Positions 8,647 through 17,275 are shown, counted from the stretch's first letter. The stretch is DNA of 64,000 nt from Streptomyces qaidamensis (GCF_001611795.1 NZ_CP015098.1:3658001-3722000), one strand, 5' to 3'. Notes: generated by a model from the sequence alone, not told the origin. A program made the numbers and translations.

Positions 8647-10128
8647 ATGCCCACGCCGCCGCGGTCCCCTCGGTCCACCGCCGCTCCCCGCCGCCGCCCC
8701 CCGCCCCCCCCCCCCCGCAGCGCTCCGCGCAGGCCGGCACCGCCCTCGCGGCGGCCGCGCTGGGGCATGCGGGCGGTCACCACGCTGTCCGTGGTGGTCC
8801 TCGCCTCCGCCGGCATCGGGCACGCGGTGATGACCAGCCTGGACGCGGACATCACCCGGGTCGACCCCTTCAAGGACATGAAGAACCGCCCGCAGGCGGG
8901 CCACGGCATGAACATCCTGCTGGTCGGCACCGACGGCCGCGAGAAGATCAGCAAGGAGGAGCGCCACAAGTACCGGCTGGGCGGCGCCCCGTGCCACTGC
9001 ACCGACACGATCATGATCGTGCACATCTCCGAGGACCGGGAACGGGCGAGCGTGGTGAGCCTGCCGCGCGACTCGTACGCGGTGACGCCGTCGCACGTCG
9101 ACCGGGTCTCGGGCAAGCGGCACAACGGGCACCCCCTCAAGCTGAACGCCGCGTACGCCGAGGGCGGACCGCAGCTGACCGTGCGCACGGTCGAGAGCAT
9201 GACGAAGGTGAAGATCGACCACTACCTGGAGGTCGACTTCACCAGCTTCATGAAGACGGTGGACGTGGTCGGGGGCGTGCCCATCTGCACCGCCGACCCC
9301 CTGAAGGACAGCTACACCGGCCTGAACCTGCCGGCCGGGCGGCACACGCTCGCCGGCGGGCAGGCGCTCCAGTACGTCCGCGCGCGCCACGTCGACGGGG
9401 CGTCCGACCTCGGCCGCATGAAGCGGCAGCAGCGTTTCATGGCGGCTCTCGTGGAACGGCTCACCTCGTCCGGCATCCTCCTCAACCCCATGAAGTTCCG
9501 GGACGTGACACGGGCGGTGCTCGGCTCGGTCCGGGCCGACAAGGGCTTCGGCACGGACGAGATGCTGGACCTGGGCCGCGCCATGCGGAACTTCTCCCCC
9601 TCCTCCTCCGAGTTCACGACCGTCCCGATCGGGCGGATGGGGTACGCCGTGAAGGGCGTCGGATCCACGCTGAAGTGGGACACCGAGAAGTCCGAGCGTC
9701 TCTTCCACGCCCTGCGCCAGGACCAGCCGCTGTCGGTGCACCGGTCGCGCGGTGCGGCCCGGATCGTCCCGGTCGCCCCGCAGCAGATCCGCGTCCAGGT
9801 GGAGAACGGCACCCGCACGGCCGGCCTGGGCCGCCGGGTGGACGCGGCCCTGACCTCGACCGGCTTCCGCACGACCAAGGCCCCGGTGAACTCCGCGACC
9901 CGCGACGTCAGGCGCACGATCGTCGCCCACGACCCCCGCTGGGACCGCTCCGCCAAGTCCCTCGCGGCGGCTCTGCCGGGCAGTGAGCTCCGGGCGGTCA
10001 AGGGCCTGGGCCCGACCCTGAAGGTGATCGCCGGAGCGGACTTCGAACGCGTGCGGAAGGTGCGGGCCGAGGACCCGGGTCAGGGCGAGTTCGGAGTGGT
10101 GCGGGGCGACGAGGTGGCGTGCTCGTAG
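8647..10128 (+). CDS. LCP-family protein 5 with LytR_C-like domain
   Basis: A 493-residue protein. A Pro/Arg-rich cytoplasmic tail (1-40), partly encoded by a long C tract, precedes a membrane helix (about 42-62), an LCP domain (about 85-320; NILLVGTDGREK, CTDTIMIVHIS, VSLPRDSYAV, YVRARHVDGASDLGRMKRQQRFM) and a C-terminal LytR_C-like domain (about 378-480; IRVQVENGTRTAGLGRRV). The ATG at 8647 has GGAGG at 8636-8640. The frame stays open far upstream, but that part lies antisense to the glycosyltransferase and is not real. A Cys pair (PCHC) near residue 118 is unusual within the cluster. It converges on the thioesterase with a gap of only 7 bp. Confidence 0.87.
   Translation: MPTPPRSPRSTAAPRRRPPPPPPRSAPRRPAPPSRRPRWGMRAVTTLSVVVLASAGIGHAVMTSLDADITRVDPFKDMKNRPQAGHGMNILLVGTDGREKISKEERHKYRLGGAPCHCTDTIMIVHISEDRERASVVSLPRDSYAVTPSHVDRVSGKRHNGHPLKLNAAYAEGGPQLTVRTVESMTKVKIDHYLEVDFTSFMKTVDVVGGVPICTADPLKDSYTGLNLPAGRHTLAGGQALQYVRARHVDGASDLGRMKRQQRFMAALVERLTSSGILLNPMKFRDVTRAVLGSVRADKGFGTDEMLDLGRAMRNFSPSSSEFTTVPIGRMGYAVKGVGSTLKWDTEKSERLFHALRQDQPLSVHRSRGAARIVPVAPQQIRVQVENGTRTAGLGRRVDAALTSTGFRTTKAPVNSATRDVRRTIVAHDPRWDRSAKSLAAALPGSELRAVKGLGPTLKVIAGADFERVRKVRAEDPGQGEFGVVRGDEVACS
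8704..8716. repeat. homopolymer tract of 13 C inside LCP 5
   Basis: Thirteen consecutive C residues encode part of the N-terminal Pro run. A change in tract length would shift the frame near residue 20. It may be a slippage hot spot or a place for sequencing error. Confidence 0.8.
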
Positions 10129-10135
10129 GCGCGCG

Positions 10136-10693
10136 TCAGTCCTCGAAGCCCTCGGCCGCCCGCTTCTCCCGCAGGTCCATGATCGCCCGGCGGCGGGCCA
10201 GGCGGTGGGTGCGGCGGATCTGGGCCTCCTGGTAGCGGCGCTTGTCGCGCTCGGTCTCCGGGAGTACCTGCGGGACCCGGCGGGGCTTGCCGTCGGCGTC
10301 GACCGCGGCGAAGACGAGGTACGCCGAGCCGACCTGCGTGGGCGGGGCGGACTCGTTCCAGCGTTCGGCCAGGACCCGGACGCCGACCTCCATGGACGTC
10401 CGGCCGGTCCAGTTCACCTGTGCCTTGACGTGCACCAGGTCACCGACGCGGACCGGCTCCAGGAACGCCATCTCGTCCATGGACGCGGTGACCGCCGGCC
10501 CGCCGGAGTGCCGTCCCGCCACGGCTCCCGCCGCGTCGTCGACCAGCTTCATGATCACCCCGCCGTGCACGGTCCCCAGAAGGTTCGTGTCGTTGTGGGT
10601 CATGATGTGGCTGAGGGTGGTGCGGGACGCCGAAGTCGGCTTGCCCGGGATATCCGGACTGCCGGAATCCGCAGCTGGGGGCTGGTCTGTCAT
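10136..10693 (-). CDS. hotdog-fold acyl-CoA thioesterase
   Basis: A 185-residue protein of the acyl-CoA hydrolase (YciA/BACH-like) hotdog family. Diagnostic parts are SHIMTHNDTNLLGTVHGGVIMKLVDDAAG, where the Asn/Asp and HGG region forms the active site, then AFLEPVRVGDLVHVKAQVNWTGRTSMEVGV. It hydrolyses acyl-CoA to free acid and CoA, probably for CoA recycling. A basic, helical C-terminal tail (ERDKRRYQEAQIRRTHRLARRR) follows the domain. The ATG at 10693 is preceded by GGTGGGGG; the frame is open upstream to 10747 but without a ribosome site. It is divergent from LCP 6. Confidence 0.87.
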   Translation of the reverse strand: MTDQPPAADSGSPDIPGKPTSASRTTLSHIMTHNDTNLLGTVHGGVIMKLVDDAAGAVAGRHSGGPAVTASMDEMAFLEPVRVGDLVHVKAQVNWTGRTSMEVGVRVLAERWNESAPPTQVGSAYLVFAAVDADGKPRRVPQVLPETERDKRRYQEAQIRRTHRLARRRAIMDLREKRAAEGFED

Positions 10694-10812
10694 GGCCCCC
10701 ACCTTATGCCGACGCGGTATGAGGGGGATTTGTGTCAGCTTCGCCACAGCCGTGCTCTGATTTTCCGACGACTCTTGTATGGCGCACTACGGGGACCTGC
10801 ACACTGGGGCGC

Positions 10813-12111
10813 ATGAATGACTGGCCCGAGGGATTTCCCGGCGACAACCGCGGCAGCCGATACGGACGCGGCAGCTCGAGCGCGCAGCCCGAGAGCGCCC
10901 GTGTCATGCGGCAGGTCCGCCGCGGTCCGGCGGCATCACCCGGGCAGGCGGGATACGGCGGCGCCCCGGCGTACGGCGGCGGAGTGCCCCCGCAGCCGTC
11001 CTACGTCGACGGCGGCGGCCACGGCGGCGACGGTTACGACAGTGGCTACAACACCGGCCAGGTCTACGGCTCCCCCGGCGGCAGAGGCCCCGGTGGTCCG
11101 GGTGACGGCCTGTACGAGCCGCGCCCCGCGCCGAACTGGCGCCGCCGCATCAAGGTGACGGCCATCACGCTGGTGACGCTGCTGGTCGTGACGAGCGTCG
11201 GCACGTACTTCTGGGCCGACTCCAAGCTCAACCGCGAGGTCGACCTGTCGAAGGTCATCGACCGTCCGGAGGCGGGCGAGGGCACGAACTACCTGATCGT
11301 CGGCTCCGACAGCCGCAAGGGCATGTCCGCCGAGGAGAAGAAGAAGCTGCACACCGGGTCCGCCGAGGGCAAGCGCACGGACTCGATGATGATCCTTCAC
11401 ACCGGCGGCGGCGCCCCCACACTGATCTCGCTGCCGCGCGACTCGAACGTCACGATCCCGTCCTTCAAGGGCTCCGACTCCGGCAAGGTCTACCCGGCCA
11501 CCGGCCGCCAGACGAAGCTGAACGCGGCCTACGCCGAGGACGGCCCGGAGCTGCTGGTGCGCACCGTGGAGGCCAACACGGGCCTGCACATCGACCACTA
11601 CGTCGAGATCGGCTTCGCCGGCTTCGCGAACATCGTGGACGCGGTCGGCGGTGTCGAGATGAACATCCCGCAGGACATCAAGGACACCAAGTCCGGCGCG
11701 GACCTGAAGAAGGGCACGCAGACCCTCGACGGCGAGCAGGCCCTCGCCTTCGTCCGTACCCGCTACGCCCTCAGGGGCTCCGACCTGGACCGCACGAAGA
11801 ACCAGCAGAAGTTCCTGTCGGCCCTGGCCAACCAGGTCGCCACTCCGGGCACGGTCCTCAACCCCTTCAAGCTGTACCCGACCATGAGCGCCGGCCTGGA
11901 CACCCTCGTGGTCGACAAGGACATGAGCCTCTTCGACCTGGCATCCATGTTCTGGGCGATGAAGGGCGTCAGCGGCGGCGAGGGCAAGTCGATGAACATG
12001 CCGATCGCGGGCAGCAGCCCCAACGGCAACCTCCAGTGGAACACCGCGAAGGTGAAGACCCTGGTGAACGAGCTGAAGAACGACGACCCGGTCACCGTCA
12101 CGGGCAACTGA
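10813..12111 (+). CDS. LCP-family protein 6, no C-terminal domain
   Basis: A 432-residue protein. A long Gly/Tyr/Pro-rich cytoplasmic segment (about 1-108, with GYGGAPAYGGGVPPQP and GGGHGGDGYDSGY) precedes a membrane helix (about 114-134) and an LCP domain (about 160-425; NYLIVGSDSRKG, TDSMMILHTG, ISLPRDSNVTIPS, FVRTRYALRGSDLDRTKNQQKFL). There is no LytR_C domain. The low-complexity N-terminus resembles those of wall proteins that take part in polar or septal complexes, but that is speculation. The Shine-Dalgarno is weak (GGGG only). It is followed by a strong terminator. Confidence 0.88.
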   Translation: MNDWPEGFPGDNRGSRYGRGSSSAQPESARVMRQVRRGPAASPGQAGYGGAPAYGGGVPPQPSYVDGGGHGGDGYDSGYNTGQVYGSPGGRGPGGPGDGLYEPRPAPNWRRRIKVTAITLVTLLVVTSVGTYFWADSKLNREVDLSKVIDRPEAGEGTNYLIVGSDSRKGMSAEEKKKLHTGSAEGKRTDSMMILHTGGGAPTLISLPRDSNVTIPSFKGSDSGKVYPATGRQTKLNAAYAEDGPELLVRTVEANTGLHIDHYVEIGFAGFANIVDAVGGVEMNIPQDIKDTKSGADLKKGTQTLDGEQALAFVRTRYALRGSDLDRTKNQQKFLSALANQVATPGTVLNPFKLYPTMSAGLDTLVVDKDMSLFDLASMFWAMKGVSGGEGKSMNMPIAGSSPNGNLQWNTAKVKTLVNELKNDDPVTVTGN

Positions 12112-12125
12112 GCGGGCAGGCAGCG

Positions 12126-12157
12126 CGAAGGGGGCACCCGGGCGGGTGCCCCCTTCG
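12126..12157. terminator. bidirectional terminator after LCP 6
   Basis: CGAAGGGGGCACCCG at 12126-12140 pairs perfectly with CGGGTGCCCCCTTCG at 12143-12157, giving a 15-bp stem between convergent genes. Confidence 0.85.
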
Positions 12158-12171
12158 TCGTGAGGCGGTGC

Positions 12172-12537
12172 TCACATCGAGGCGGCCGACATCGAGCGGC
12201 ACATCTCGGCGCAGCGGCGACAGGCCTCGGCGCAGCGCATCATCTGCGCGTCCTCCGGCATGGCCATACACGCCTCGGCGCACATGTCACAGGCGCGGGC
12301 GCACATCGCGCACATCTCGGCCATGAGGGGCGAGCGGCGCATCATCATGTCGGCGCACATGCGCGTCATCTCGGCACAGTCCATGACCGTGCGCATGATC
12401 TGCATCTGGGCCGGACCGCCCATCTGCAGACAGGAGCTCATGGTCTCCTCGCACACACTGTGGCAGGTCATGCACGCCTGGACGCAGTCCTGCATCTCCT
12501 TGCTCAGCGGGGTGGCGGCGGTGGGTTGCTGGGTCAT
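12172..12537 (-). CDS. four-helix-bundle copper storage protein (Csp/DUF326 type)
   Basis: A 121-residue protein with 16 Cys and many Met, His and Asp residues spaced for a Cys-lined four-helix bundle: DCVQACMTCHSVC, SSCLQMG, DCAEMTRMCADMMM, EMCAMCARACDMCAEACM and RCAEACRRCAEMC. This is the pattern of cytosolic copper storage proteins (Csp3-like), which load many Cu(I) ions on Cys thiolates. No signal peptide or Tat motif is visible, so it should be cytosolic. The ATG at 12537 has GGGAGG 5 bp upstream. No CsoR or copper ATPase gene is adjacent, so the link to copper rests on composition alone. Confidence 0.88.
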   Translation of the reverse strand: MTQQPTAATPLSKEMQDCVQACMTCHSVCEETMSSCLQMGGPAQMQIMRTVMDCAEMTRMCADMMMRRSPLMAEMCAMCARACDMCAEACMAMPEDAQMMRCAEACRRCAEMCRSMSAASM

Positions 12538-12778
12538 GACGTCCTCCCAGGGGCGGCGGGGGCCGCGGATCGGCGCCCGCTCCTCTCGTCCTACGCCTCC
12601 GGCCCCATGAGCACCACAGGGCGGAGCCGCCCGAGTGTGGTCCGCTCCGTCTGTGAGGCATGACTCAGCGGGCTCTGCGTGAAAGCTCCGGCAGCGGCAA
12701 AAAGGGGATGCAGGCGCGCCGGGGCCCGGCGCGGCGAGGGCGGGGCGGCCGGAAACCGTACAGGGGGGAGACCCAGAC

Positions 12779-13984
12779 ATGACACAGCAGGTGTACGACG
12801 AGCCACGGACTTCGGGTCCGGGGGGCCCACAGGGGCAGAAGCAGCGGCTGCGCAGACGGCTGGAGCGGCTGATCGGCATCGCCGCGACCGAGGGCAACGA
12901 GCTCGTGCCGCTGCGGAACGGGGACGAGATCTTCCCCGCCATGCTGGCCGCCATCCGGGCCGCCGAGCACACCGTCGACATGATGACGTTCGTGTACTGG
13001 CGCGGCGAGGTCGCCCACGAGTTCGCCGCGGCCCTGGCCGAGCGGGCCCGCGCCGGTGTCCGGGTGCGGCTGCTGCTGGACGGCTTCGGGGCCAAGGAGA
13101 TAGAGCCCGACCTGCTGGACGCCATGGACGAGGCAGGTGTCCAGGTCGCCTGGTTCCGCAGACCCACGCGCCTGTCGCCGATGCGGCAGAACCACCGCTG
13201 CCACCGCAAGGTGCTGGTCACCGACGAGCACACGGCCTTCACCGGCGGCGTCGGGATCGCACAGGAGTGGTGCGGCTCCGCCCGGAACCCGGACGAGTGG
13301 CGCGACACCCATGTACAGGTCCGCGGCCCCGCCGTGGACGGCATCGCCGCGGCCTTCGCCCAGAACTGGGCCGAGTGCCACGACGACCTCTACGACGACC
13401 ACGACCGCTTCACGGCCCAACCGCAGCCGGGGCGGGCCACGGTCCAGGTCGTGCGGGGGTCGGCCTCCTTCGGCTGGCAGGACATGCAGACGGTCCTACG
13501 GGTCCTGATCACCTCGGCGCAGGAGCGCCTGCGGCTGGCCACCGCCTACTTCGCCCCCGACGCCTACTTCATCGGCCTGCTCGCCGCGGCGGCCCACCGC
13601 GGGGTCCGGGTCGAGATCCTGCTGCCCGGCCCGCACACCGACCAGCGGGTGTGCCTGCTGGCCGGGCGGCAGTACTACCAGACGCTCGTGGACGCCGGTG
13701 TGGAGGTGCGGGAGTACCAGCCGACGATGCTCCACACGAAGATCATGACCGTGGACGGGGTCTGCTCCCTCATCGGCTCCACCAACTTCAACCGCCGTTC
13801 CATGGAGCACGACGAGGAGGTCGTCCTGGCCGTCCTGGACGAGGACTTCACGGCGGAGCTCGACGCCGACTTCGAGGCCGACCGGAAGCGGGGCGAGCCG
13901 GTCGATCCCCGCCGCTGGAAGCGGCGACCCCTGCCCATGCGCCTCGCGGAGGCCGCGGTGACCCCGATCCGGCGCTTCCTGTGA
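12779..13984 (+). CDS. phospholipase D / cardiolipin-synthase-family protein
   Basis: A 401-residue protein with two HKD motifs. The first is HRKVLVTDEHTAFTGG (about residue 139), the second HTKIMTVDGVCSLIGSTNFN (about residue 320); each supplies the His and Lys that form and resolve the phosphatidyl-enzyme. It lacks the two N-terminal membrane helices of E. coli cardiolipin synthase and starts with a basic region (KQRLRRRLERLIG). Likely substrates are phosphatidylglycerol or another phospholipid, but head-group specificity cannot be read. The start has a GGGGGGA site. It is divergent from the copper storage gene; the 241 bp between (12538-12778) show no recognisable operator. Confidence 0.85.
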   Translation: MTQQVYDEPRTSGPGGPQGQKQRLRRRLERLIGIAATEGNELVPLRNGDEIFPAMLAAIRAAEHTVDMMTFVYWRGEVAHEFAAALAERARAGVRVRLLLDGFGAKEIEPDLLDAMDEAGVQVAWFRRPTRLSPMRQNHRCHRKVLVTDEHTAFTGGVGIAQEWCGSARNPDEWRDTHVQVRGPAVDGIAAAFAQNWAECHDDLYDDHDRFTAQPQPGRATVQVVRGSASFGWQDMQTVLRVLITSAQERLRLATAYFAPDAYFIGLLAAAAHRGVRVEILLPGPHTDQRVCLLAGRQYYQTLVDAGVEVREYQPTMLHTKIMTVDGVCSLIGSTNFNRRSMEHDEEVVLAVLDEDFTAELDADFEADRKRGEPVDPRRWKRRPLPMRLAEAAVTPIRRFL

Positions 13985-13987
13985 GAA

Positions 13988-14017
13988 CGCCGGGGGCCGG
14001 ACGTCCGGCCCCCGGCG
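13988..14017. terminator. bidirectional terminator, perfect 30-bp palindrome
   Basis: CGCCGGGGGCCGGA and its exact inverse TCCGGCCCCCGGCG are separated by CG, between two convergent stop codons. Confidence 0.85.
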
Positions 14018-14023
14018 ACGGGG

Positions 14024-15181
14024 CTATGGCAGGTTGCGCGCCATGACGATGCGCTGGACCTGGTTCGTGCCCTCATAAATCTGCGTGATCTTGGCGTCGC
14101 GCATCATGCGCTCCACCGGGTAGTCGCGGGTGTAGCCGTATCCGCCGAGGAGCTGGACCGCGTCCGTGGTGACCTCCATCGCCACGTCCGAGGCGAAGCA
14201 CTTGGCGGCGGCGCCCAGGTAGGTGAGGTCGGCGTCGACGCGCTGGGAGGCGGCGGCGGCCTGGTAGGTCAGGGCGCGGGCGGCCGAGATCTTCATGGCC
14301 ATGTCGGCGAGCATGAACTGGATGCCCTGGAAGTCGGCGATCGGCTTGCCGAACTGCTTGCGCTCCTGGACGTAGCCCTTGGCGTAGTCGAGGGCACCCT
14401 GGGCGATGCCGAGGGCCTGGGCGGCGATGGTGATGCGGGTGTGGTCCAGGGTCTTCATCGCCGTGCCGAAGCCGGTGCCCTCCTCGCCGATCATGCGGTC
14501 GGCGGGGATGCGGACGTTGTCGAGGTAGACCTCGCGGGTCGGGGAGCCCTTGATGCCGAGCTTCTTCTCGGGGGCGCCGAAGGAGACGCCTTCGTCGGAC
14601 TTCTCGACGACGAAGGCGGAGATGCCCTTGGAGCGCTTGGAGGGGTCGGTGACGGCCATCACCGTGTAGTACTCGGACTCACCCGCGTTGGTGATCCAGC
14701 GCTTCACGCCGTTGAGGACCCAGAAGTCGCCGTCGCGGACGGCCTTGGTCTTCATGCCGGCGGCGTCGGAGCCGGCGTCCGGCTCGGAGAGGCAGTAGGA
14801 GAACATGCCGTCGCCCTTGGCGAGCGGGGTCATGTACTTCTTCTTCAGGTCCTCGGAGCCGGAGAGGATCACCGGCAGTGAGCCCAGCTTGTTGACGGCC
14901 GGGATGAGGGAGGACGAGGCGCAGACCCGCGCGACCTCCTCGATCACTATGACGGTGGCCAGCGCGTCGGCGCCGGAGCCGCCGTACTCCTCGGGCACGT
15001 GCACGGCGTGCAGGTCGTTCGCGACCAGCGCCTGGAGGGCCTCGTGCGGGAAGCGGGCCTCCTCGTCCACCGCGGCGGCGTGCGGCGCGATCTTCGCCTC
15101 GGCCAGCGAACGGACGGCGTCACGGAGCATGTCGTGCTCCTCGGACGGGCGGTACAGGTCGAAGTCAGCCGATCCGGCCAA
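14024..15181 (-). CDS. acyl-CoA dehydrogenase
   Basis: A 385-residue flavoprotein of full family length. Visible signatures are the FAD/substrate region YCLSEPDAGSDAAGMKT (about 130-146), ITNAGESEYYTVMAVTDPS, and near the C-terminus QLLGGYGYTRDYPVERMMRDAKITQIYEGTNQVQRIVMAR, which holds the catalytic Glu (in YEGT) and the C-terminal signature. It catalyses the alpha,beta-dehydrogenation of an acyl-CoA and passes electrons to ETF; from sequence alone short- or branched-chain substrates are as likely as longer ones. It is a single gene with its own AT-rich promoter region at 15182-15240 and a strong terminator behind it. Confidence 0.93.
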   Translation of the reverse strand: MAGSADFDLYRPSEEHDMLRDAVRSLAEAKIAPHAAAVDEEARFPHEALQALVANDLHAVHVPEEYGGSGADALATVIVIEEVARVCASSSLIPAVNKLGSLPVILSGSEDLKKKYMTPLAKGDGMFSYCLSEPDAGSDAAGMKTKAVRDGDFWVLNGVKRWITNAGESEYYTVMAVTDPSKRSKGISAFVVEKSDEGVSFGAPEKKLGIKGSPTREVYLDNVRIPADRMIGEEGTGFGTAMKTLDHTRITIAAQALGIAQGALDYAKGYVQERKQFGKPIADFQGIQFMLADMAMKISAARALTYQAAAASQRVDADLTYLGAAAKCFASDVAMEVTTDAVQLLGGYGYTRDYPVERMMRDAKITQIYEGTNQVQRIVMARNLP

Positions 15182-15217
15182 GGTCTCTCACGCTCCAAAA
15201 CGCTGCGATGCTGACGC

Positions 15218-15229
15218 TAACTACCGTTA
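15218..15229. promoter_or_regulatory. possible operator upstream of the acyl-CoA dehydrogenase
   Basis: TAAC-TACC-GTTA is an inverted repeat within an AT-rich stretch 37 bp before the dehydrogenase start. A TetR-type repressor is a reasonable guess; none is encoded nearby. Confidence 0.25.
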
Positions 15230-15369
15230 AGTAATCAAAAGTTTATGGGGTCGCCCACGGGAGTGATACGTGAGCTAGGCGACAGCGGAGAAGTTGCCCA
15301 GTGAAGCGCGCCGCCATGCCCCGGCTATGCTCGGGCGCGCACCGCATGCCGTAGACCCCTGGAGCACCC

Positions 15370-16713
15370 ATGGCCCTGAAGATCACCGTGATCGGCACCG
15401 GTTATCTCGGCGCGACACACGCGGCGGCCATGGCCGAGCTGGGCTTCGAGGTGCTCGCCCTCGACGTGGTGCGCGAGAAGATCGAGAAGCTGGAGCGGGC
15501 CGAGGCCCCGATGTACGAGCCGGGGCTCGAAGAGCTGCTGCGCAAGCACGTCGCCGGCATCGACGGCTCCAGCGGCCGGCTGCGCTTCACCCAGGACTGG
15601 GCCGAGATCGGCGCCTTCGGCGATGTGCACTTCGTCTGTGTGAACACCCCGCAGCGGCACGGCGAGTACGCCTGCGACATGAGCTACGTCGACTCCGCGA
15701 TCGCCTCGCTGGCCCCGCATCTGCACGGTCCGGCGCTGGTCGTTGGCAAGTCGACCGTGCCGGTCGGCTCCGCGGACCGCCTCGCGTCCTACCTGGCCGC
15801 GCACGCGCCCGCCGGTGAGGACGCCGAGCTGGCGTGGAACCCGGAGTTCCTGCGCGAGGGCTTCGCCGTCAACGACACGCTGCACCCCGACCGTCTCGTG
15901 GTGGGCGTGCGCAGCGAGCGGGCCGAGAAGCTGCTGCGGGAGGTGTACGCCACGCCGATCGCCGAGGGGTCGCCGTTCGTGGTCACGGACTTCCCGACCT
16001 CGGAGCTGGTGAAGACCTCCGCGAACTCCTTCCTCGCCACGAAGATCTCGTTCATCAACGCGATGGCGGAGGTCTGCGAGGCCGCGGGCGGTGACGTCGC
16101 GAAGCTGGCGGAGGCCATCGGCTACGACGACCGGATCGGAAGCAAGTTCCTGCGGGCCGGGATCGGCTTCGGCGGCGGGTGTCTGCCGAAGGACATCCGG
16201 GCGTTCATGGCGCGCGCCGGTGAGCTGGGCGCGGACCAGGCGCTGACGTTCCTGCGGGAGATCGACTCGATCAACATGCGCCAGCGGGGGCAGATGGTGG
16301 AGCTGGCCCGGCAGGCGCTGGGCGGCGGGCCGTTCCTGGGCAAGCGGGTGGCGGTGCTGGGCGCGACGTTCAAGCCCGACTCGGACGACGTGCGGGACTC
16401 CCCCGCGCTGAACGTCGCCGGGCAGATCCACCTCCAGGGTGGCCAGGTCACGGTGTACGACCCGAAGGGCATGGACAACGCCCGCGGGGTGTTCCCGACC
16501 CTCGGCTACGCCGACTCGGCGCTGGACGCCGTGCGCGGGGCCGACATCGTGCTGCATCTGACGGAGTGGCGGGAGTTCCGCGAACTGGACACCGAGGCGC
16601 TCGGCGAGGTCGCGGCGGCCCGCCTCATCCTGGACGGGCGCAACGCCCTGGACCCGGAGCGCTGGCGCAAGGCCGGCTGGACGTACCGGGCTATGGGGCG
16701 TCCGAAGGCCTGA
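15370..16713 (+). CDS. ugd: UDP-glucose 6-dehydrogenase
   Basis: A 447-residue enzyme of the UDP-glucose/GDP-mannose dehydrogenase family. The N-terminal NAD-binding fold reads ITVIGTGYLGATHAAAMAELG (4-24). The catalytic loop is GFGGGCLPKD (about 260-269) with the nucleophilic Cys, preceded by the Lys/Asn of KTSANSFLATKISFINAMAE. The C-terminal domain has GATFKPDSDDVRDSP. It oxidises UDP-glucose to UDP-glucuronate with two NAD+, feeding glycopolymer or glycosylation pathways, which fits the nearby LCP and glycosyltransferase genes although it is not in an operon with them. Family members acting on other UDP-hexoses cannot be excluded. Confidence 0.9.
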   Translation: MALKITVIGTGYLGATHAAAMAELGFEVLALDVVREKIEKLERAEAPMYEPGLEELLRKHVAGIDGSSGRLRFTQDWAEIGAFGDVHFVCVNTPQRHGEYACDMSYVDSAIASLAPHLHGPALVVGKSTVPVGSADRLASYLAAHAPAGEDAELAWNPEFLREGFAVNDTLHPDRLVVGVRSERAEKLLREVYATPIAEGSPFVVTDFPTSELVKTSANSFLATKISFINAMAEVCEAAGGDVAKLAEAIGYDDRIGSKFLRAGIGFGGGCLPKDIRAFMARAGELGADQALTFLREIDSINMRQRGQMVELARQALGGGPFLGKRVAVLGATFKPDSDDVRDSPALNVAGQIHLQGGQVTVYDPKGMDNARGVFPTLGYADSALDAVRGADIVLHLTEWREFRELDTEALGEVAAARLILDGRNALDPERWRKAGWTYRAMGRPKA

Positions 16714-16740
16714 GCCCGCGAGCGGACTCGGAGAGGGGTG

Positions 16741-16779
16741 ACGCCGGTTCGGCCGAGGCTCAGTCGGCCGAACCGGCGT
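16741..16779 (+). terminator. terminator after UDP-glucose dehydrogenase
   Basis: ACGCCGGTTCGGCCGA at 16741-16756 pairs perfectly with TCGGCCGAACCGGCGT at 16764-16779 across a 7-nt loop. Confidence 0.85.
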
Positions 16780-17005
16780 CTTCGTGCATTCTGCACCACT
16801 GGGCCGTGCGGCGGGGCGGACACGGGGCTTCCGACGGAGCCCCGTGGAAGGAGCGGTGGCGTCCGGTGCGTGCCACCGGCGTGCCGAGGAGGCTCTCGTA
16901 GCGGGGCTGCCATGTCTCACGTCCGCCGCGACGATAGGGCAGCGAGCATCGCGAGCACGTGCCGGGCGGCAGCGGGAGCGCGGGCCGACGGAGGCCGAGC
17001 GCGGG

Positions 17006-17275
17006 CCGAGCAACAGCACCGGCGCAGACCGGCGGCAGCCGGAACGCAGACCGAGCAACGACACCGGCGCAGACCGACGGCAGCCGGAACGCCAGCCGAG
17101 CAACAGCACCAGCGCAGACCGACGGCAGCCGGAACGCCGGCCGAGCAACAGCACCGGCGCAGACCGACGGCAGCCGGAACGCCAGCCGAGCAACAGCACC
17201 AGCGCAGACCGACGGCAGCCGGAACGCCAGCCGAGCAACAGCACCAGCGCAGACCGACGGCAGCCGGAACGCCGG
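17006..17275. repeat. six tandem copies of a 45-bp unit in a 650-bp gene-free stretch
   Basis: Units begin at 17006, 17051, 17096, 17141, 17186 and 17231, each with CCGAGCAAC, all exactly 45 bp and nearly identical; degenerate pieces continue to about 17330. The repeat fills most of the gap 16714-17361 between convergent genes. Because 45 is a multiple of three, all frames stay open. One plus-strand frame reads PSNSTGADRRQPERR repeats and has the highest GC3, but it has no ribosome site and begins inside the terminator at 16741-16779. No spacers are present, so it is not CRISPR. It is best described as a minisatellite of unknown role. Confidence 0.85.

Noticed and set aside
15325..17244. Minus-strand frame through the repeat and UDP-glucose dehydrogenase
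   Set aside because: Antisense to a certain gene and repeat-derived (LLLGWRSGCRRS units).
17006..17275. CRISPR array
   Set aside because: The 45-bp units are directly adjacent without unique spacers, and no cas genes are present.
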